DNA from: Roseivivax halodurans JCM 10272
GTDB lineage: Bacteria; Pseudomonadota; Alphaproteobacteria; Rhodobacterales; Rhodobacteraceae
Assembly (NCBI RefSeq): GCF_000521785.1
Contig: NZ_JALZ01000001.1
Location: 310,001-374,000 of the forward strand
Length of the DNA stretch: 64,000 nt
Reading direction: 5' to 3'
Below, one piece after another: positions 7,780 to 16,641 of the stretch; the first letter of the stretch is position 1, and each line of letters opens with the position of its first letter. The notes below the pieces were generated by a model, which was not told the origin of the DNA, ran no database searches, and was given only the letters and a program-made list of their open reading frames with translations. The position numbers and the translations under genes are program-made.

Positions 7780-9642
7780 TCAGGCGGTCTGGGCCTTTTC
7801 CAGCCGTTCGAGCGCGGTCATCCAGAGAGCCTCGGCCTTGTCGAGACCCTGCATGACCTCGGCGTATTTCTTGTTCCAGGTCTCGAGCTCGCCCGCCCGC
7901 GTGTCCTCGTAGAGTTCGGGATCGGCGAGCTTCTTGGCGAGCTTGTCGCGCATGTCGTTGAGCTTCTCGACCCGGGCCTCGCATTTGCGCACGTCCGAGC
8001 GCAGCGCGAGGATCGCATCGCGCGAGAGCTTCTTCGGCTTGGCCTCGGCCTTGGCCGCTGTCTTTTCGGAGCGCGCCGGCTTGTCGGGGGTGAGCAGCAT
8101 CTGCCGGTAGGCGGCGAGATCGTCCTCGAAGGGCGCGACGGTGCCGTCCTTCACGAGCCAGAGCCGGTCCGCGACCATCTCCAGCAGGTGCATGTCGTGG
8201 GTGACGAGGATCACCGCGCCCTCATAGGCGTTGAGCGCCTCCATCAGGGCCTCGCGGCTCTGGATATCGAGGTGGTTGGTCGGCTCGTCGAGGATCAGCA
8301 TGTGCGGCGCATGGAGCGTCGCGAGCAGGAGCGACAGTCGCGCCTTCTGACCACCCGAGAGACGCCCGACCTCGGTCTCGGCCTGCGCGGCGCCGAGCCC
8401 GAAACCGGCGAGCTGAGCGCGGAGCTGCGGCGGCGCGACGCCGGGCCGGGCGCGCGAGAGATGCTGGAGCGGGGTCTCTTCGATGCGCAGCTCGTCGACC
8501 TGATGCTGCGCGAAATAGCCGACGCGCAGTTTCGAGGCCGCCGTCATGTTGCCGTCCATCAGAGGCAGGCGATCCGACAGGAGCTTGGCCAGCGTCGATT
8601 TGCCCTGACCGTTCTTGCCGAGGAGCGCGATCCGGTCGTCCTGATCGATCCGCAGGTTCAGCCGCGACAGCACCACCGTCTCGCCGTAGCCGGTCTTGCC
8701 GCCTTCGATGTTGATGATCGGCGGCGACAGCTCGCCCGGCTGCGGGAAGGTGAAGCGCCGCGCCTCGGCCTCTTCCGGCAGGGTGATCGTCTCCATCTTC
8801 TCGATCATCTTGACGCGCGATTGCGCCTGCTTGGCCTTGGACGCCTTCGCCTTGAAGCGGTCGACGAACTTCTGCAGATGCGCGCGCCGGGCCTCCTGCT
8901 TCTTGGCCTGCGATTGCAGGACCGCGCGCTGCTCGGCGCGCTGGCGGGCGAACTGGTCGTAGGAGCCGACCCAGTAGGTGAGCTGCTTCTCCGACAGGTG
9001 CAGGATGCCGCCGACCGCGCGGTTGAGAAGCCCGCGGTCGTGGGAGATCACGATGACCGTGTGCGGGTATTTCGCAAGATAGCTCTCGAGCCAGAGCGCG
9101 CCCTCGAGATCGAGGTAGTTGGTCGGCTCGTCGAGGAGCAGAAGGTCCGGCTGCGCAAAGAGCACGCCCGCGAGAGCGACCCGCATCCGCCAGCCGCCCG
9201 AGAAGGCGGAGCAGGGCATGCGCTGCTCCTCGTCGTCGAACCCGAGGCCCTTGAGGATGTTCGCCGCGCGCGCCTCCGCCGACCAGGCGTCGATGTCGGC
9301 AAGGCGGGTCTGCACCTCGGCGATGCGGGTGGCATCCGTGGCGCTCTCGGCCTCGGCCATGAGCTCCGCCCGCTCGGTATCGGCCTCGAGCACCGTGTCG
9401 ATCAGCGAGGTCTCGGACGAGGGCACCTCCTGCGCGACGCCGCCGATGCGGGCACGCGAGGGCAGGGCGATCTCGCCGCCGTCGAGCGTCAGCTCGCCCC
9501 GGATGAGGCGGAAGAGGGTGGTCTTGCCGGTGCCGTTGGCGCCGACGAGGCCCACCTTGTGGCCCGCGGGAATGGTGGCGGAGGCCCCGTCGAAAAGAGG
9601 CCGGCCTTCGACCGAATAGGAGATGTTCTCGATGCGCAGCAT
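7780..9642 (-). CDS. ABC-F family ATPase (Uup/YheS-type ribosome-associated factor)
   Basis: 620-residue soluble protein with two ATP-binding cassettes and no membrane segment. Domain 1: Walker A GANGTGKTT (from residue 34), signature FSGGWRMRVALA, Walker B LLLLDEPTNYLD. Linker rich in Lys/Arg/Gln (about 235-300). Domain 2: Walker A GKNGQGKST, signature LSGGQKARLSLLL, Walker B LILDEPTNHLD. A C-terminal basic coiled coil (about 540-615) resembles YheS/Uup. ABC-F proteins act on the ribosome, resolving stalled complexes or adjusting E-site tRNA; the exact subfamily is uncertain. It is 104 bp from the RACo-like gene and may be co-transcribed with it. Confidence 0.9.
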   Translation of the reverse strand: MLRIENISYSVEGRPLFDGASATIPAGHKVGLVGANGTGKTTLFRLIRGELTLDGGEIALPSRARIGGVAQEVPSSETSLIDTVLEADTERAELMAEAESATDATRIAEVQTRLADIDAWSAEARAANILKGLGFDDEEQRMPCSAFSGGWRMRVALAGVLFAQPDLLLLDEPTNYLDLEGALWLESYLAKYPHTVIVISHDRGLLNRAVGGILHLSEKQLTYWVGSYDQFARQRAEQRAVLQSQAKKQEARRAHLQKFVDRFKAKASKAKQAQSRVKMIEKMETITLPEEAEARRFTFPQPGELSPPIINIEGGKTGYGETVVLSRLNLRIDQDDRIALLGKNGQGKSTLAKLLSDRLPLMDGNMTAASKLRVGYFAQHQVDELRIEETPLQHLSRARPGVAPPQLRAQLAGFGLGAAQAETEVGRLSGGQKARLSLLLATLHAPHMLILDEPTNHLDIQSREALMEALNAYEGAVILVTHDMHLLEMVADRLWLVKDGTVAPFEDDLAAYRQMLLTPDKPARSEKTAAKAEAKPKKLSRDAILALRSDVRKCEARVEKLNDMRDKLAKKLADPELYEDTRAGELETWNKKYAEVMQGLDKAEALWMTALERLEKAQTA

Positions 9643-9710
9643 GCGCTGCGCTCTAGCAGAGGCGTCCGGCTTCGGAAAGCGGGTCCGGAAGGATTGTCCC
9701 CGTGCGGGAC

Positions 9711-9735
9711 CGGGAGGGGGATGCGCCCCCTCCCG
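9711..9735. terminator. GC hairpin downstream of the AGCS symporter
   Basis: CGGGAGGGGG and CCCCCTCCCG form a 10-bp perfect stem with a 5-base loop, just after the stop codon of the leftward symporter gene and before the ABC-F start. There is no T-run on either strand, so it is a weak or Rho-assisted terminator at best, or an mRNA-end stabiliser. It lacks the conserved purine tail of the five hairpin elements described elsewhere. Confidence 0.45.
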
Positions 9736-9742
9736 CAGCGCG

Positions 9743-11197
9743 TCAGGAGGGCGAGCCCGCCTTGTGCTCTTCCTCGACGTTGCGGTTCCAGATCGACTGG
9801 TCGATGCCGCGGTCGAGACCCTCGTGCTGGCGGATCCGGAAGAGCGGCTCCTCGCCGGCTTTCCGCTGCGCGAAGTAGTCCTTCGTCAGCCTGCGCACCG
9901 TGCCCGAGAGCAGCAGGAGTGCCACGAGGTTGATCGTCGCCATGGAGGCCATCGCGGCGTCGGCGAAGTTGAACACCTTGGTCACCGGCTGCACCGCGCC
10001 CCAGACGACCATCGCGAGCTGCATGCACTTGAAGATCGTCAGCGGCGTCTTGCCCGCGAGCCCGAGGAACTCGAGCACGTTCTCCGAATAGGCGTAGTTG
10101 CCGATGATCGAGGTGTAGGCGAAGAACAGGATCGCCACCGCGATGAAGAGCGGCCCCGCGGCACCGATATGCTCCGCCAGCGCGTTCTGGGTGAGCTCCA
10201 TGCCCGTCACGCCGTCGGGGCCGTAATCAACCGCGCCCGAGAGCATGATCATCAGCGCCGTCGCGGTGCAGATCAGGATCGTGTCGATGAACACGCCGAG
10301 GCCCTGGACGAGGCCCTGCGACGAGGGGTGGTGCGGCTCGGGAACGGCGACGGCCGCGATGTGAGGCGCCGAGCCCATGCCCGCCTCGTTCGAGAAGAGG
10401 CCGCGCTTGACCCCGTTCAGCACCGCCGCGGTGAACCCGCCGGTGAAGCCGCCCACCGCCTGGTCGAAGCCGAAGGCCGCCTTCACGATGGTGGCGAGCG
10501 CGCCCGGAACTTCGGTGATGTTCATCGCGATGATCACGAGCGCGACGAGCAGGTAGAGGCCGGCCATGAACGGCACGACCTTCTCGGCGACGCGGGCGAT
10601 CGAGGGAATGCCACCGAAGATCACGATGGCGACAAGGCCAGCGATGACGATGCCGGTGGCGAGCTTCGGAATGCCCATGGCGCCTTCGGCCGCATCGGCG
10701 ATGGAATTCGACTGGACGGAGACGAAGATCAGGCCGAACGAGCACAGGAAGAAGAAGCAGAAGACATAGCCCAGCCATTTCGCGTTGAGCCCGTGCCACA
10801 TGTAATAGGCCGGCCCACCGCGATAGCGGCCGTCGTGGTTGCGCACCTTGTAGAGCTGCGCCAGCGTCGATTCCGCATAGGCCGTGGCCATGCCGACGAG
10901 CGCCACCATCCACATCCAGAAGATCGCGCCGGGTCCACCGAGGTATATCGCCACCGCGACACCCGCCAGGTTGCCGGTGCCGACGCGGCTGGCGAGGCTG
11001 ATGGTCAGCGCCTGAAGGGGGCTGATCCCGTCGGACCCGGTGTGCCTCGAGGAGGAGATGACTCGGAAGAACTCACCGAAATGTCGGAACTGCAGACCGG
11101 AGAGACGGAAGGTGAGGAAGATGCCCACCGCCAGAAGGCCCCAGACGAGGACGTATCCCCACAGGACCGTGTTCAGGAAATCGACGATGACGGACAT
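9743..11197 (-). CDS. Alanine/glycine:cation symporter (AGCS family)
   Basis: 484-residue integral membrane protein of the AGCS/DagA family, importing alanine, glycine or related small amino acids with Na+ or H+. About ten hydrophobic segments are visible. The family signature appears as [19 protein letters not shown] followed by [23 protein letters not shown], and RGGPAYYM is also typical. ATG at 11197 ([11 protein letters not shown]) is chosen because GGGGGTG precedes it; an ATG four codons earlier has no ribosome-binding site. Transcribed divergently from ndk across 190 bp. Substrate specificity cannot be read from the sequence. Confidence 0.92.
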   Translation of the reverse strand: MSVIVDFLNTVLWGYVLVWGLLAVGIFLTFRLSGLQFRHFGEFFRVISSSRHTGSDGISPLQALTISLASRVGTGNLAGVAVAIYLGGPGAIFWMWMVALVGMATAYAESTLAQLYKVRNHDGRYRGGPAYYMWHGLNAKWLGYVFCFFFLCSFGLIFVSVQSNSIADAAEGAMGIPKLATGIVIAGLVAIVIFGGIPSIARVAEKVVPFMAGLYLLVALVIIAMNITEVPGALATIVKAAFGFDQAVGGFTGGFTAAVLNGVKRGLFSNEAGMGSAPHIAAVAVPEPHHPSSQGLVQGLGVFIDTILICTATALMIMLSGAVDYGPDGVTGMELTQNALAEHIGAAGPLFIAVAILFFAYTSIIGNYAYSENVLEFLGLAGKTPLTIFKCMQLAMVVWGAVQPVTKVFNFADAAMASMATINLVALLLLSGTVRRLTKDYFAQRKAGEEPLFRIRQHEGLDRGIDQSIWNRNVEEEHKAGSPS

Positions 11198-11387
11198 GCA
11201 CACCCCCATTCACGTTGTCGTTGAACATGTTGCAATCACGGATGTATTGCGGCGACGCCATGCGGCAACGCCGACGCCGGACCGGGGGGCGTCATCTCTG
11301 CGGTTTTCAATCCCCGAGGGCCATGCTACGGGAGCGCCGATCCGAGCGCCCGCCCTTGATGCGGGCCCGCAACCCGAAAGGCACATC

Positions 11388-11810
11388 ATGGCGACCGAAC
11401 GCACCCTGTCGATCATCAAACCCGACGCGACCAGCCGCAACCTGACCGGCAAGATCAACGCCAAGTTCGAGGAGGCCGGCCTGCGCATCGTGGCGCAGAA
11501 GCGCATCCAGCTGAGCAAGGAGCAGGCTGGCGAGTTCTACAAGGTGCACGCCGAGCGTCCGTTCTACGGCGAGCTGTGCGAGTTCATGGCATCCGGGCCG
11601 GTTGTCGTGCAGGTGCTCGAGGGCGAGAGCGCGATCACCAAGAACCGCGAAGTCATGGGCGCGACCAACCCCGCCGATGCGGACGAGGGCACGATCCGCG
11701 CCGAGTTCGCTGAATCCGTCGGCGAGAACTCGGTCCACGGCTCCGATGCACCCGAGACCGCAGCCGAAGAGATCGCATTCTTCTTCTCGGGTCTCGAGAT
11801 CGTCGGCTGA
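11388..11810 (+). CDS. ndk: Nucleoside diphosphate kinase
   Basis: 140-residue enzyme transferring the gamma phosphate of ATP to other NDPs and dNDPs through a phosphohistidine. The sequence is collinear with the family: [11 protein letters not shown] at the N-terminus, the catalytic histidine in [16 protein letters not shown], and the normal bacterial length. AAAGG lies upstream of the ATG. It is monocistronic: a divergent promoter region is shared with the AGCS gene and a strong hairpin terminator follows 25 bp after the stop codon. Confidence 0.98.
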   Translation: MATERTLSIIKPDATSRNLTGKINAKFEEAGLRIVAQKRIQLSKEQAGEFYKVHAERPFYGELCEFMASGPVVVQVLEGESAITKNREVMGATNPADADEGTIRAEFAESVGENSVHGSDAPETAAEEIAFFFSGLEIVG

Positions 11811-11835
11811 GCGAAAAGCTGACAGCTGACATGCG

Positions 11836-11864
11836 AAACGGGAGCCCGGCGGGCTCCCGTTTTT
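11836..11864. terminator. Bidirectional Rho-independent terminator between ndk and the DUF4112 gene
   Basis: AAACGGGAGCCC and GGGCTCCCGTTT form a perfect 12-bp stem with a 3-base loop, followed by further T residues on the plus strand. Because the arms themselves start with AAA and end with TTT, it should also work for the convergent DUF4112 transcript on the minus strand. Confidence 0.92.
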
Positions 11865-11880
11865 CGTTTGTGCATCCGGT

Positions 11881-12288
11881 TCAGACGAAGGCGCCGCGTT
11901 CCGGGGCTAGGCGACCGCCGTGCTTCTTCTCGACGTGTTCCCGGATCAGCGCGGCGTTCTTGCGGTTCGACTTGTAGCCGACGTCGAACACCGTGCCGAT
12001 CACCGGGATCGAGCCGATCACGTAGTCGATGCCCGAATTGAACGCCATCCGCCCGATCGTGTGCGAGGGCACGCCCATCTTGTAGGCCGAATGAAAGATA
12101 TGCGCGGCCGGGATCAGGGCGATGGTGTCGCCGACCCCCGGCACGATGCTGAGGATACCGTCCCAGCCGAAGCGGATCTTCGTGCCGGGGATACGAAAAG
12201 CGGAATCCATCTGTGCGGCGAGCCGTTCGAGCCGTTCGACCCGGTGCAGATCCTCGATATGAAGCGGTTTTGCGTCTATTTCTGCCAT
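11881..12288 (-). CDS. DUF4112 membrane protein
   Basis: 135-residue protein matching the DUF4112 family: RIPGTKIRFGWDGILSIVPGVGDTI, then IGRMAFNSGIDYVIGSIPVIGTVFDVGYKSNRKN. Two hydrophobic stretches (about 44-62 and 82-102) suggest membrane association. No biochemical function is known to me for the family. Its ATG overlaps the stop codon of the upstream Pmp3-like gene by one base (TGATG), implying translational coupling. Confidence 0.85.
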   Translation of the reverse strand: MAEIDAKPLHIEDLHRVERLERLAAQMDSAFRIPGTKIRFGWDGILSIVPGVGDTIALIPAAHIFHSAYKMGVPSHTIGRMAFNSGIDYVIGSIPVIGTVFDVGYKSNRKNAALIREHVEKKHGGRLAPERGAFV

Positions 12289-12461
12289 CACACGGTGCGC
12301 GGGCCGGTGCGGGCAATGACCCAGATCGCGTGCACGATCCCGGGGATGTAGCCGAGGAGGGTCAGCAGGATGTTGATCCAGAAGTGCTTGCCGAGGCCGA
12401 CCTGCAGAAAGACGCCGAGCGGCGGCAGGATGACCGCGAGGATGATGCGGATGAGGTCCAT
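12288..12461 (-). CDS. YqaE/Pmp3 family small membrane protein (57 aa)
   Basis: 57-codon ORF encoding two transmembrane helices: [20 protein letters not shown], then a second helix around [18 protein letters not shown]. This is the UPF0057/Pmp3 pattern, a family tied in yeast, plants and some bacteria to membrane potential and salt or cold stress. It is the first gene of a leftward pair and its stop codon overlaps the DUF4112 start. It faces the cysS leader region, so the promoter lies between 12462 and about 12600. Confidence 0.9.
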   Translation of the reverse strand: MDLIRIILAVILPPLGVFLQVGLGKHFWINILLTLLGYIPGIVHAIWVIARTGPRTV

Positions 12462-12628
12462 GGGGGTGTCTCCGGTGCTTGGATATAGCGTTGCAGACGG
12501 AACGCAGGCTCCGCATGCCGGTTCCGGCCCCGCACGTCGCCGGGGCGTGGAAGGCGGTGGCGGAAGCCGCCGTAGGCACGCACGTTTTGACGCTGGCGTG
12601 GGCGCTCCGCCCGTGTTACCAGCACCTT

Positions 12629-12670
12629 ATGAGCATCGCAGCCATCATCATCTGCTGCATTACCTGCTGA
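12629..12670 (+). CDS. Cysteine-codon leader peptide upstream of cysS (13 aa)
   Basis: Mini-[16 protein letters not shown] ending in TGA: three of its last five codons are cysteine, including a tandem pair, and none of its residues resembles a protein domain. It ends 89 bp before the cysteinyl-tRNA synthetase start codon. There is no clear Shine-Dalgarno sequence; a TTGACG hexamer at 12587-12592 could be a -35 box placing the transcript start very close to the ATG, so it may be leaderless. I infer a ribosome-stalling sensor of cysteinyl-tRNA. The cluster of Cys codons is rare by chance and its placement before cysS is the main evidence. Confidence 0.75.
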   Translation: MSIAAIIICCITC

Positions 12671-12677
12671 CATCCGT

Positions 12678-12748
12678 CGGCGGGCCGCTCTTTTCGTTTT
12701 CTCCAGAGACCGAACTTGGTAAGCCCGCCGCGAGCGAGAGAGGCCCGC
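12678..12748 (+). promoter_or_regulatory. Mutually exclusive hairpins in the cysS leader
   Basis: CGGCGGGC at 12678-12685 can pair perfectly with GCCCGCCG at 12723-12730. The overlapping GCGGGCC at 12680-12686 can instead pair with GGCCCGC at 12742-12748, two bases before the cysS ribosome-binding site (GAGGA, 12751). The two pairings cannot coexist. No hairpin with an adjoining T-run is seen, so control of translation initiation seems more likely than transcription attenuation. No folding energies were calculated. Confidence 0.5.
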
Positions 12749-12759
12749 GCGAGGACGCC

Positions 12760-14124
12760 ATGGACATCCGTCTGACCAACACGAAGACCCGTGCGAAAGA
12801 GGTCTTCACGCCGATCGATCCCGAGAACGTGCGCATGTATGTCTGCGGCCCGACCGTCTACGACCGCGCCCATCTTGGTAACGCACGCCCGGTCGTGGTC
12901 TTCGACGTGCTCTTCCGGCTGCTGCGGCACGTCTACGGCGCGGACCACGTGACCTATGTGCGCAACTTCACCGACGTCGACGACAAGATCAACGCGCGGG
13001 CCGAGGCCACGGGGCGCGACATCGGCGAGATCACCGAGGAGACGATCGGCTGGTTCCTCGAGGACATGGGCGCGCTCGGCGCGCTCGAGCCGACCCATGC
13101 CCCGCGCGCCACGCGCTATATCGGCGAGATGGTCGCGATGATCGAAAAGCTGATCGCGGACGGGCATGCCTACGAGGCCGAGGGGCACGTCCTCTTCGCG
13201 GTCGAGAGCTTCGAGGCCTACGGCGCTTTGTCGGGCCGCTCGGTCGACGACATGATCGCGGGCGCGCGGGTCGAGGTGGCGCCCTACAAGCGCAACCCGA
13301 TGGATTTCGTGCTCTGGAAGCCCTCGGGCGAGGGGCTCCCCGGGTGGGACTCGCCTTGGGGCCGCGGGCGACCCGGCTGGCATATCGAATGCTCGGCGAT
13401 GGCGGATGCACTCTTGGGTGAGACATTCGACATCCACGGCGGCGGCAACGATCTGATGTTTCCGCACCACGAGAACGAGCTGGCGCAATCGTGCTGCGCG
13501 CATCCGGAGGGCGGTTTCGCTAAGGTCTGGCTGCACAACGAGATGCTGCAGGTCGAGGGCAAGAAGATGTCGAAATCCCTCGGCAACTTCTTCACCGTGC
13601 GCGACCTGCTGGACGAAGGCATCCCGGGCGAGGTGGTGCGGATGGTTCTCATGTCCGCGCATTATCGCAAGCCGATGGACTGGACCGCGCAGAAGCGGCG
13701 CGAGGCCGAGGCGGCGCTCCGCAAATGGTACGCGCTGGTGGCGGACGCACCGGATGGCGAAGGCCCCCATGCGGACGTGGTCGCGGCGCTGACGGACGAT
13801 CTCAACACTGCCGGCGCGATCTCGGTGCTCCACCAGCTGGCGGCCGCCGAGGACGGACCGGCGCTGCGGGCGTCGATGAAATTCCTCGGCCTCATGAGCG
13901 GCGCGGTCCCGGACTGGGCCTCGGCACCGGGCGCGGATCTGTCGCGCTGGGAGGACCGCCTCGCCTCGGCCCGCGCGCAGGCGATGGAGAGCAAGGACTT
14001 CTCCGAGGTCGACCGGCTCAAGGGCGTGCTCAAGGACGCGGGCGTCGAGGTGCGGATGTTGAAGGCCGGCGTCGAGCTCCTGCCCGGACCCGATTTCGAC
14101 GCGAGCCGGCTGGAGGAGGCGTGA
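12760..14124 (+). CDS. cysS: Cysteinyl-tRNA synthetase
   Basis: 454-residue class I aminoacyl-tRNA synthetase charging tRNA-Cys. HIGH motif as HLGN ([13 protein letters not shown]), KMSKS motif as KKMSKSLGN, zinc ligands in MYVCGPT, HIECSAM and MFPHHENE. Length is standard. GAGGA sits five bases before ATG 12760. It is preceded by a Cys-rich leader peptide and alternative hairpins, suggesting autogenous-like control by Cys-tRNA charging. The stop codon overlaps the cimA start by one base, so the two genes are translated from one mRNA. Confidence 0.98.
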   Translation: MDIRLTNTKTRAKEVFTPIDPENVRMYVCGPTVYDRAHLGNARPVVVFDVLFRLLRHVYGADHVTYVRNFTDVDDKINARAEATGRDIGEITEETIGWFLEDMGALGALEPTHAPRATRYIGEMVAMIEKLIADGHAYEAEGHVLFAVESFEAYGALSGRSVDDMIAGARVEVAPYKRNPMDFVLWKPSGEGLPGWDSPWGRGRPGWHIECSAMADALLGETFDIHGGGNDLMFPHHENELAQSCCAHPEGGFAKVWLHNEMLQVEGKKMSKSLGNFFTVRDLLDEGIPGEVVRMVLMSAHYRKPMDWTAQKRREAEAALRKWYALVADAPDGEGPHADVVAALTDDLNTAGAISVLHQLAAAEDGPALRASMKFLGLMSGAVPDWASAPGADLSRWEDRLASARAQAMESKDFSEVDRLKGVLKDAGVEVRMLKAGVELLPGPDFDASRLEEA

Positions 14125-15755
14125 TGGCCGAACGGCTCTATCTCTACGACACCACGCTGCGCGACGGGCAGCAGACGCAGGGCGTGCAGTTCTCGGTGGC
14201 CGAGAAGCAGAAGATCGCCGCGGCGCTCGACGATCTCGGGCTCGACTATATCGAGGGCGGCTGGCCGGGCGCGAACCCGACCGACAGCGCCTTCTTCGAG
14301 GAGGCGAAGCCGACCCGCGCCACCATGACCGCCTTCGGCATGACCAAGCGGGCAGGACGGTCGGCGGAGAACGACGACGTGCTTGCGGGCGTGTTGAACG
14401 CTCGGACGCCGGCGGTCTGCCTCGTCGGCAAGACCCACGATTTCCACGTGACAGCCGCGCTCGGCATCGGGCTCGAGGAGAATGTCGAGAACATCTCGGC
14501 TTCGGTGGCCCATTGCGTCGCGCAGGGGCGCGAGGCGCTTTTCGACGCGGAGCACTTCTTCGACGGTTATGCCGCGAACCCGGACTACGCCCTCGAATGC
14601 CTGGTCGCGGCGCGAGACGCGGGCGCGCGCTGGATCGTGCTCTGCGACACCAATGGCGGCACGCTTCCGGACCGGATCGCGCAGGTCATCCGCGAGGTGA
14701 TCGCCGCGGGCATCCCGGGCGAGCGGCTCGGCATCCACACCCACAACGACACGGAAACGGCGGTCGCGGGATCGCTCGCCGCGGTCGAGGCGGGCGCGCG
14801 GCAGATCCAGGGCACGCTCAACGGCCTCGGCGAGCGCTGCGGCAACGCCAACCTCATCTCGCTTCTGCCGACCCTACTGCTCAAGGAACCCTATGCGAGC
14901 GCCTACGAGACCGGGGTCAGCGCCGACGCGCTCTCGCGGGTCACGCAGGTGAGCCGGATGCTCGACGATGTCCTGAACCGCGTGCCGCTGAAGCAGCTCC
15001 CTTACGTGGGCGCGTCGGCCTTCGCCCACAAGGCGGGACTGCATGCGAGCGCGATCCTGAAGGACCCTTCGACCTACGAGCACGTCGAGCCGAGCCTCGT
15101 CGGCAACCAGCGGTTCATCCCGATGTCGAACCAGGCGGGGCAGTCGAATCTGCGCCGTCGCCTGATGGAGGCGGGGATCGAGGTCGCACCCGGGGATCCG
15201 GCTCTGGCGCGCATCCTCGAGCGGGTGAAGGAGCGCGAGAACGAGGGATATGCCTACGACACCGCGCAGGCCTCGTTCGAGATCCTGGCGCGAGAGGAGC
15301 TGGGCCGGGCCGCGGATTTCTTCGAGGTCAAGCGCTACCGGGTGACGGTGGAGCGGCGGAAGAACAAGTACGACAAGATGGTGACCTTGTCGGAAGCGGT
15401 GGTCGTCGTGAAGGTGGACGGCGAGAAGAAGCTCTCGGTGTCGGAATCGATGGACGAGACCGGATCGGATCGCGGTCCCGTGAACGCGCTCTCGAAGGCG
15501 CTCGCCAAGGATCTCGGACCCTACCAGGAGATCATCGAGGACATGCGCCTCGTCGACTTCAAGGTTCGGATCACCCAAGGGGGGACCGAGGCGGTCACCC
15601 GCGTCATCATCGACAGCGCGGACGGGCAGGGGCGGCGTTGGTCCACGGTGGGCGTGTCGCCGAACATCGTGGATGCGAGCTTCGAGGCGCTGCTCGACGC
15701 GGTTCGCTGGAAGCTGGCGCGCGACGTCGGCAGCGCGGCGAAAGCCGCGGAGTAG
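14124..15755 (+). CDS. cimA: (R)-citramalate synthase
   Basis: 543-residue enzyme of the isopropylmalate/homocitrate synthase family, condensing pyruvate with acetyl-CoA to citramalate for threonine-independent isoleucine synthesis. The catalytic TIM barrel begins with YDTTLRDGQQTQGVQFS and has the metal-binding HTHND motif (about residue 205) and GLGERCGNANL. The C-terminal regulatory LeuA-dimer domain (about 390-530) is present. The DTTLRDG start, overall layout and length match CimA more closely than LeuA; assignment among LeuA/CimA paralogues is by resemblance only. The ATG overlaps the cysS stop codon, coupling it to the cysteine-sensing leader operon. Confidence 0.88.
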   Translation: MAERLYLYDTTLRDGQQTQGVQFSVAEKQKIAAALDDLGLDYIEGGWPGANPTDSAFFEEAKPTRATMTAFGMTKRAGRSAENDDVLAGVLNARTPAVCLVGKTHDFHVTAALGIGLEENVENISASVAHCVAQGREALFDAEHFFDGYAANPDYALECLVAARDAGARWIVLCDTNGGTLPDRIAQVIREVIAAGIPGERLGIHTHNDTETAVAGSLAAVEAGARQIQGTLNGLGERCGNANLISLLPTLLLKEPYASAYETGVSADALSRVTQVSRMLDDVLNRVPLKQLPYVGASAFAHKAGLHASAILKDPSTYEHVEPSLVGNQRFIPMSNQAGQSNLRRRLMEAGIEVAPGDPALARILERVKERENEGYAYDTAQASFEILAREELGRAADFFEVKRYRVTVERRKNKYDKMVTLSEAVVVVKVDGEKKLSVSESMDETGSDRGPVNALSKALAKDLGPYQEIIEDMRLVDFKVRITQGGTEAVTRVIIDSADGQGRRWSTVGVSPNIVDASFEALLDAVRWKLARDVGSAAKAAE

Positions 15756-15765
15756 GTCGCCGTCG

Positions 15766-15820
15766 GCGGCGAGGGCTCTGCCCTCGCGCTCCCGGAGTAT
15801 TTTCGCCAAGAAGAAGGGGG
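15766..15820 (+). repeat. Hairpin-plus-purine-tail intergenic element, copy B
   Basis: GCGAGGGC and GCCCTCGC form an 8-bp perfect stem with loop TCT, followed by CCCGGAGTATTTTCGCCAAG and a GAAGG run. It begins about ten bases after the cimA stop codon and precedes the next co-directional gene. The stem bases differ from copies A, C, D and E while pairing is kept, and the box-plus-tail is conserved. Confidence 0.65.
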
Positions 15821-15863
15821 CGCGGGTCTTTCCTCTGGGCCGCCGGTTGCCTAGGTGCCGGTC

Positions 15864-16637
15864 ATGGATTTCGATCAGGACCTCAACGCCTGCGCGGAGC
15901 TCGTCGAACGTGGCGATCCGGACCGCTTCCGGGCCGCGATGGCGGCGCCGGTCGCGGCGCGGGTCACGCTCTTTCCGCTCTATGCCTTCAATGTCGAGAT
16001 CAGCCGCGCGCCCTGGGTGACCGAAGAGCCGCTCATCGCCGAGATGCGGCTGCAATGGTGGGCAGACGCACTTGCCGAGATCGAGGGCGGCGGCGTCGTG
16101 CGGCGGCACGAGGTGGTGACGCCGCTTGCGCATGTTCTTGATGCCGAAGGCGCGCGAGTGCTTGCTGCCGCGGTGGAGGCGCGGCGGGCGGACGCGGCCC
16201 GCGAGGATGTGGCGGACGAGGCAGCGCTCGACGGCTATCTCGCGGATACCGGGGGCGCGCTTCTCTGGGGCGCCGCGCGAGCGCTCGGGTCAAGACAGGA
16301 GGCGCGGGCTCGCGCGGTGGGTCTTCGGCTTGCCCGGGCGAACTGGTGCCTCGGCGCGGCGGAGCTGCAGCGCCGGGGCCGGCGGCCTTTCCCGCGCATG
16401 GAGGCGGCGGCGGTCGGCGCACTCGTTGCCCGCTGGCAGGACGACCGCGCGGATCTGGACGAGGCGCCCTCGAAGCCGCAGCGGCTTGCAGAGCTCTGCG
16501 CGTGGCGCGCAGGCGCGGTGCTGAAGGCGGCTGCGGGTGATCCCGCTTCGGTGATGGAGGGGCGGATCGGCGGGTCCGAGGTGGGCAAGCGGGTGAGCCT
16601 CGCGCTGCGGGCCGCCGGGATCGGCCGGGTCGCCTGA
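15864..16637 (+). CDS. Squalene/phytoene synthase family protein (NDUFAF6-like)
   Basis: 257-residue protein with the all-helical squalene/phytoene synthase fold: RFRAAMAAPVAARVTLFPLYAFNVEISR near the N-terminus and MRLQWWADAL. The acidic motifs that bind prenyl diphosphates in true synthases are degenerate (the second reads WQDDRADLDE). It therefore resembles the group related to the mitochondrial complex I assembly factor NDUFAF6 rather than a carotenoid enzyme. The ATG at 15864 is preceded by AGGTG; a GTG three codons earlier is possible. It faces a convergent MFS gene with a 4-bp gap. Confidence 0.78.
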   Translation: MDFDQDLNACAELVERGDPDRFRAAMAAPVAARVTLFPLYAFNVEISRAPWVTEEPLIAEMRLQWWADALAEIEGGGVVRRHEVVTPLAHVLDAEGARVLAAAVEARRADAAREDVADEAALDGYLADTGGALLWGAARALGSRQEARARAVGLRLARANWCLGAAELQRRGRRPFPRMEAAAVGALVARWQDDRADLDEAPSKPQRLAELCAWRAGAVLKAAAGDPASVMEGRIGGSEVGKRVSLALRAAGIGRVA

Positions 16638-16641
16638 GCGC

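Noticed and set aside
9711-9735. Possible sixth member of the hairpin-plus-tail family
   Set aside because: It has a good stem but neither the CCGGAGTATTT box nor the AAGAAG tail on either strand.
12370-12759. In-frame extension of cysS upstream of 12760
   Set aside because: It crosses the Pmp3-like gene and the leader region and lacks synthetase similarity; GAGGA and family alignment support ATG 12760.
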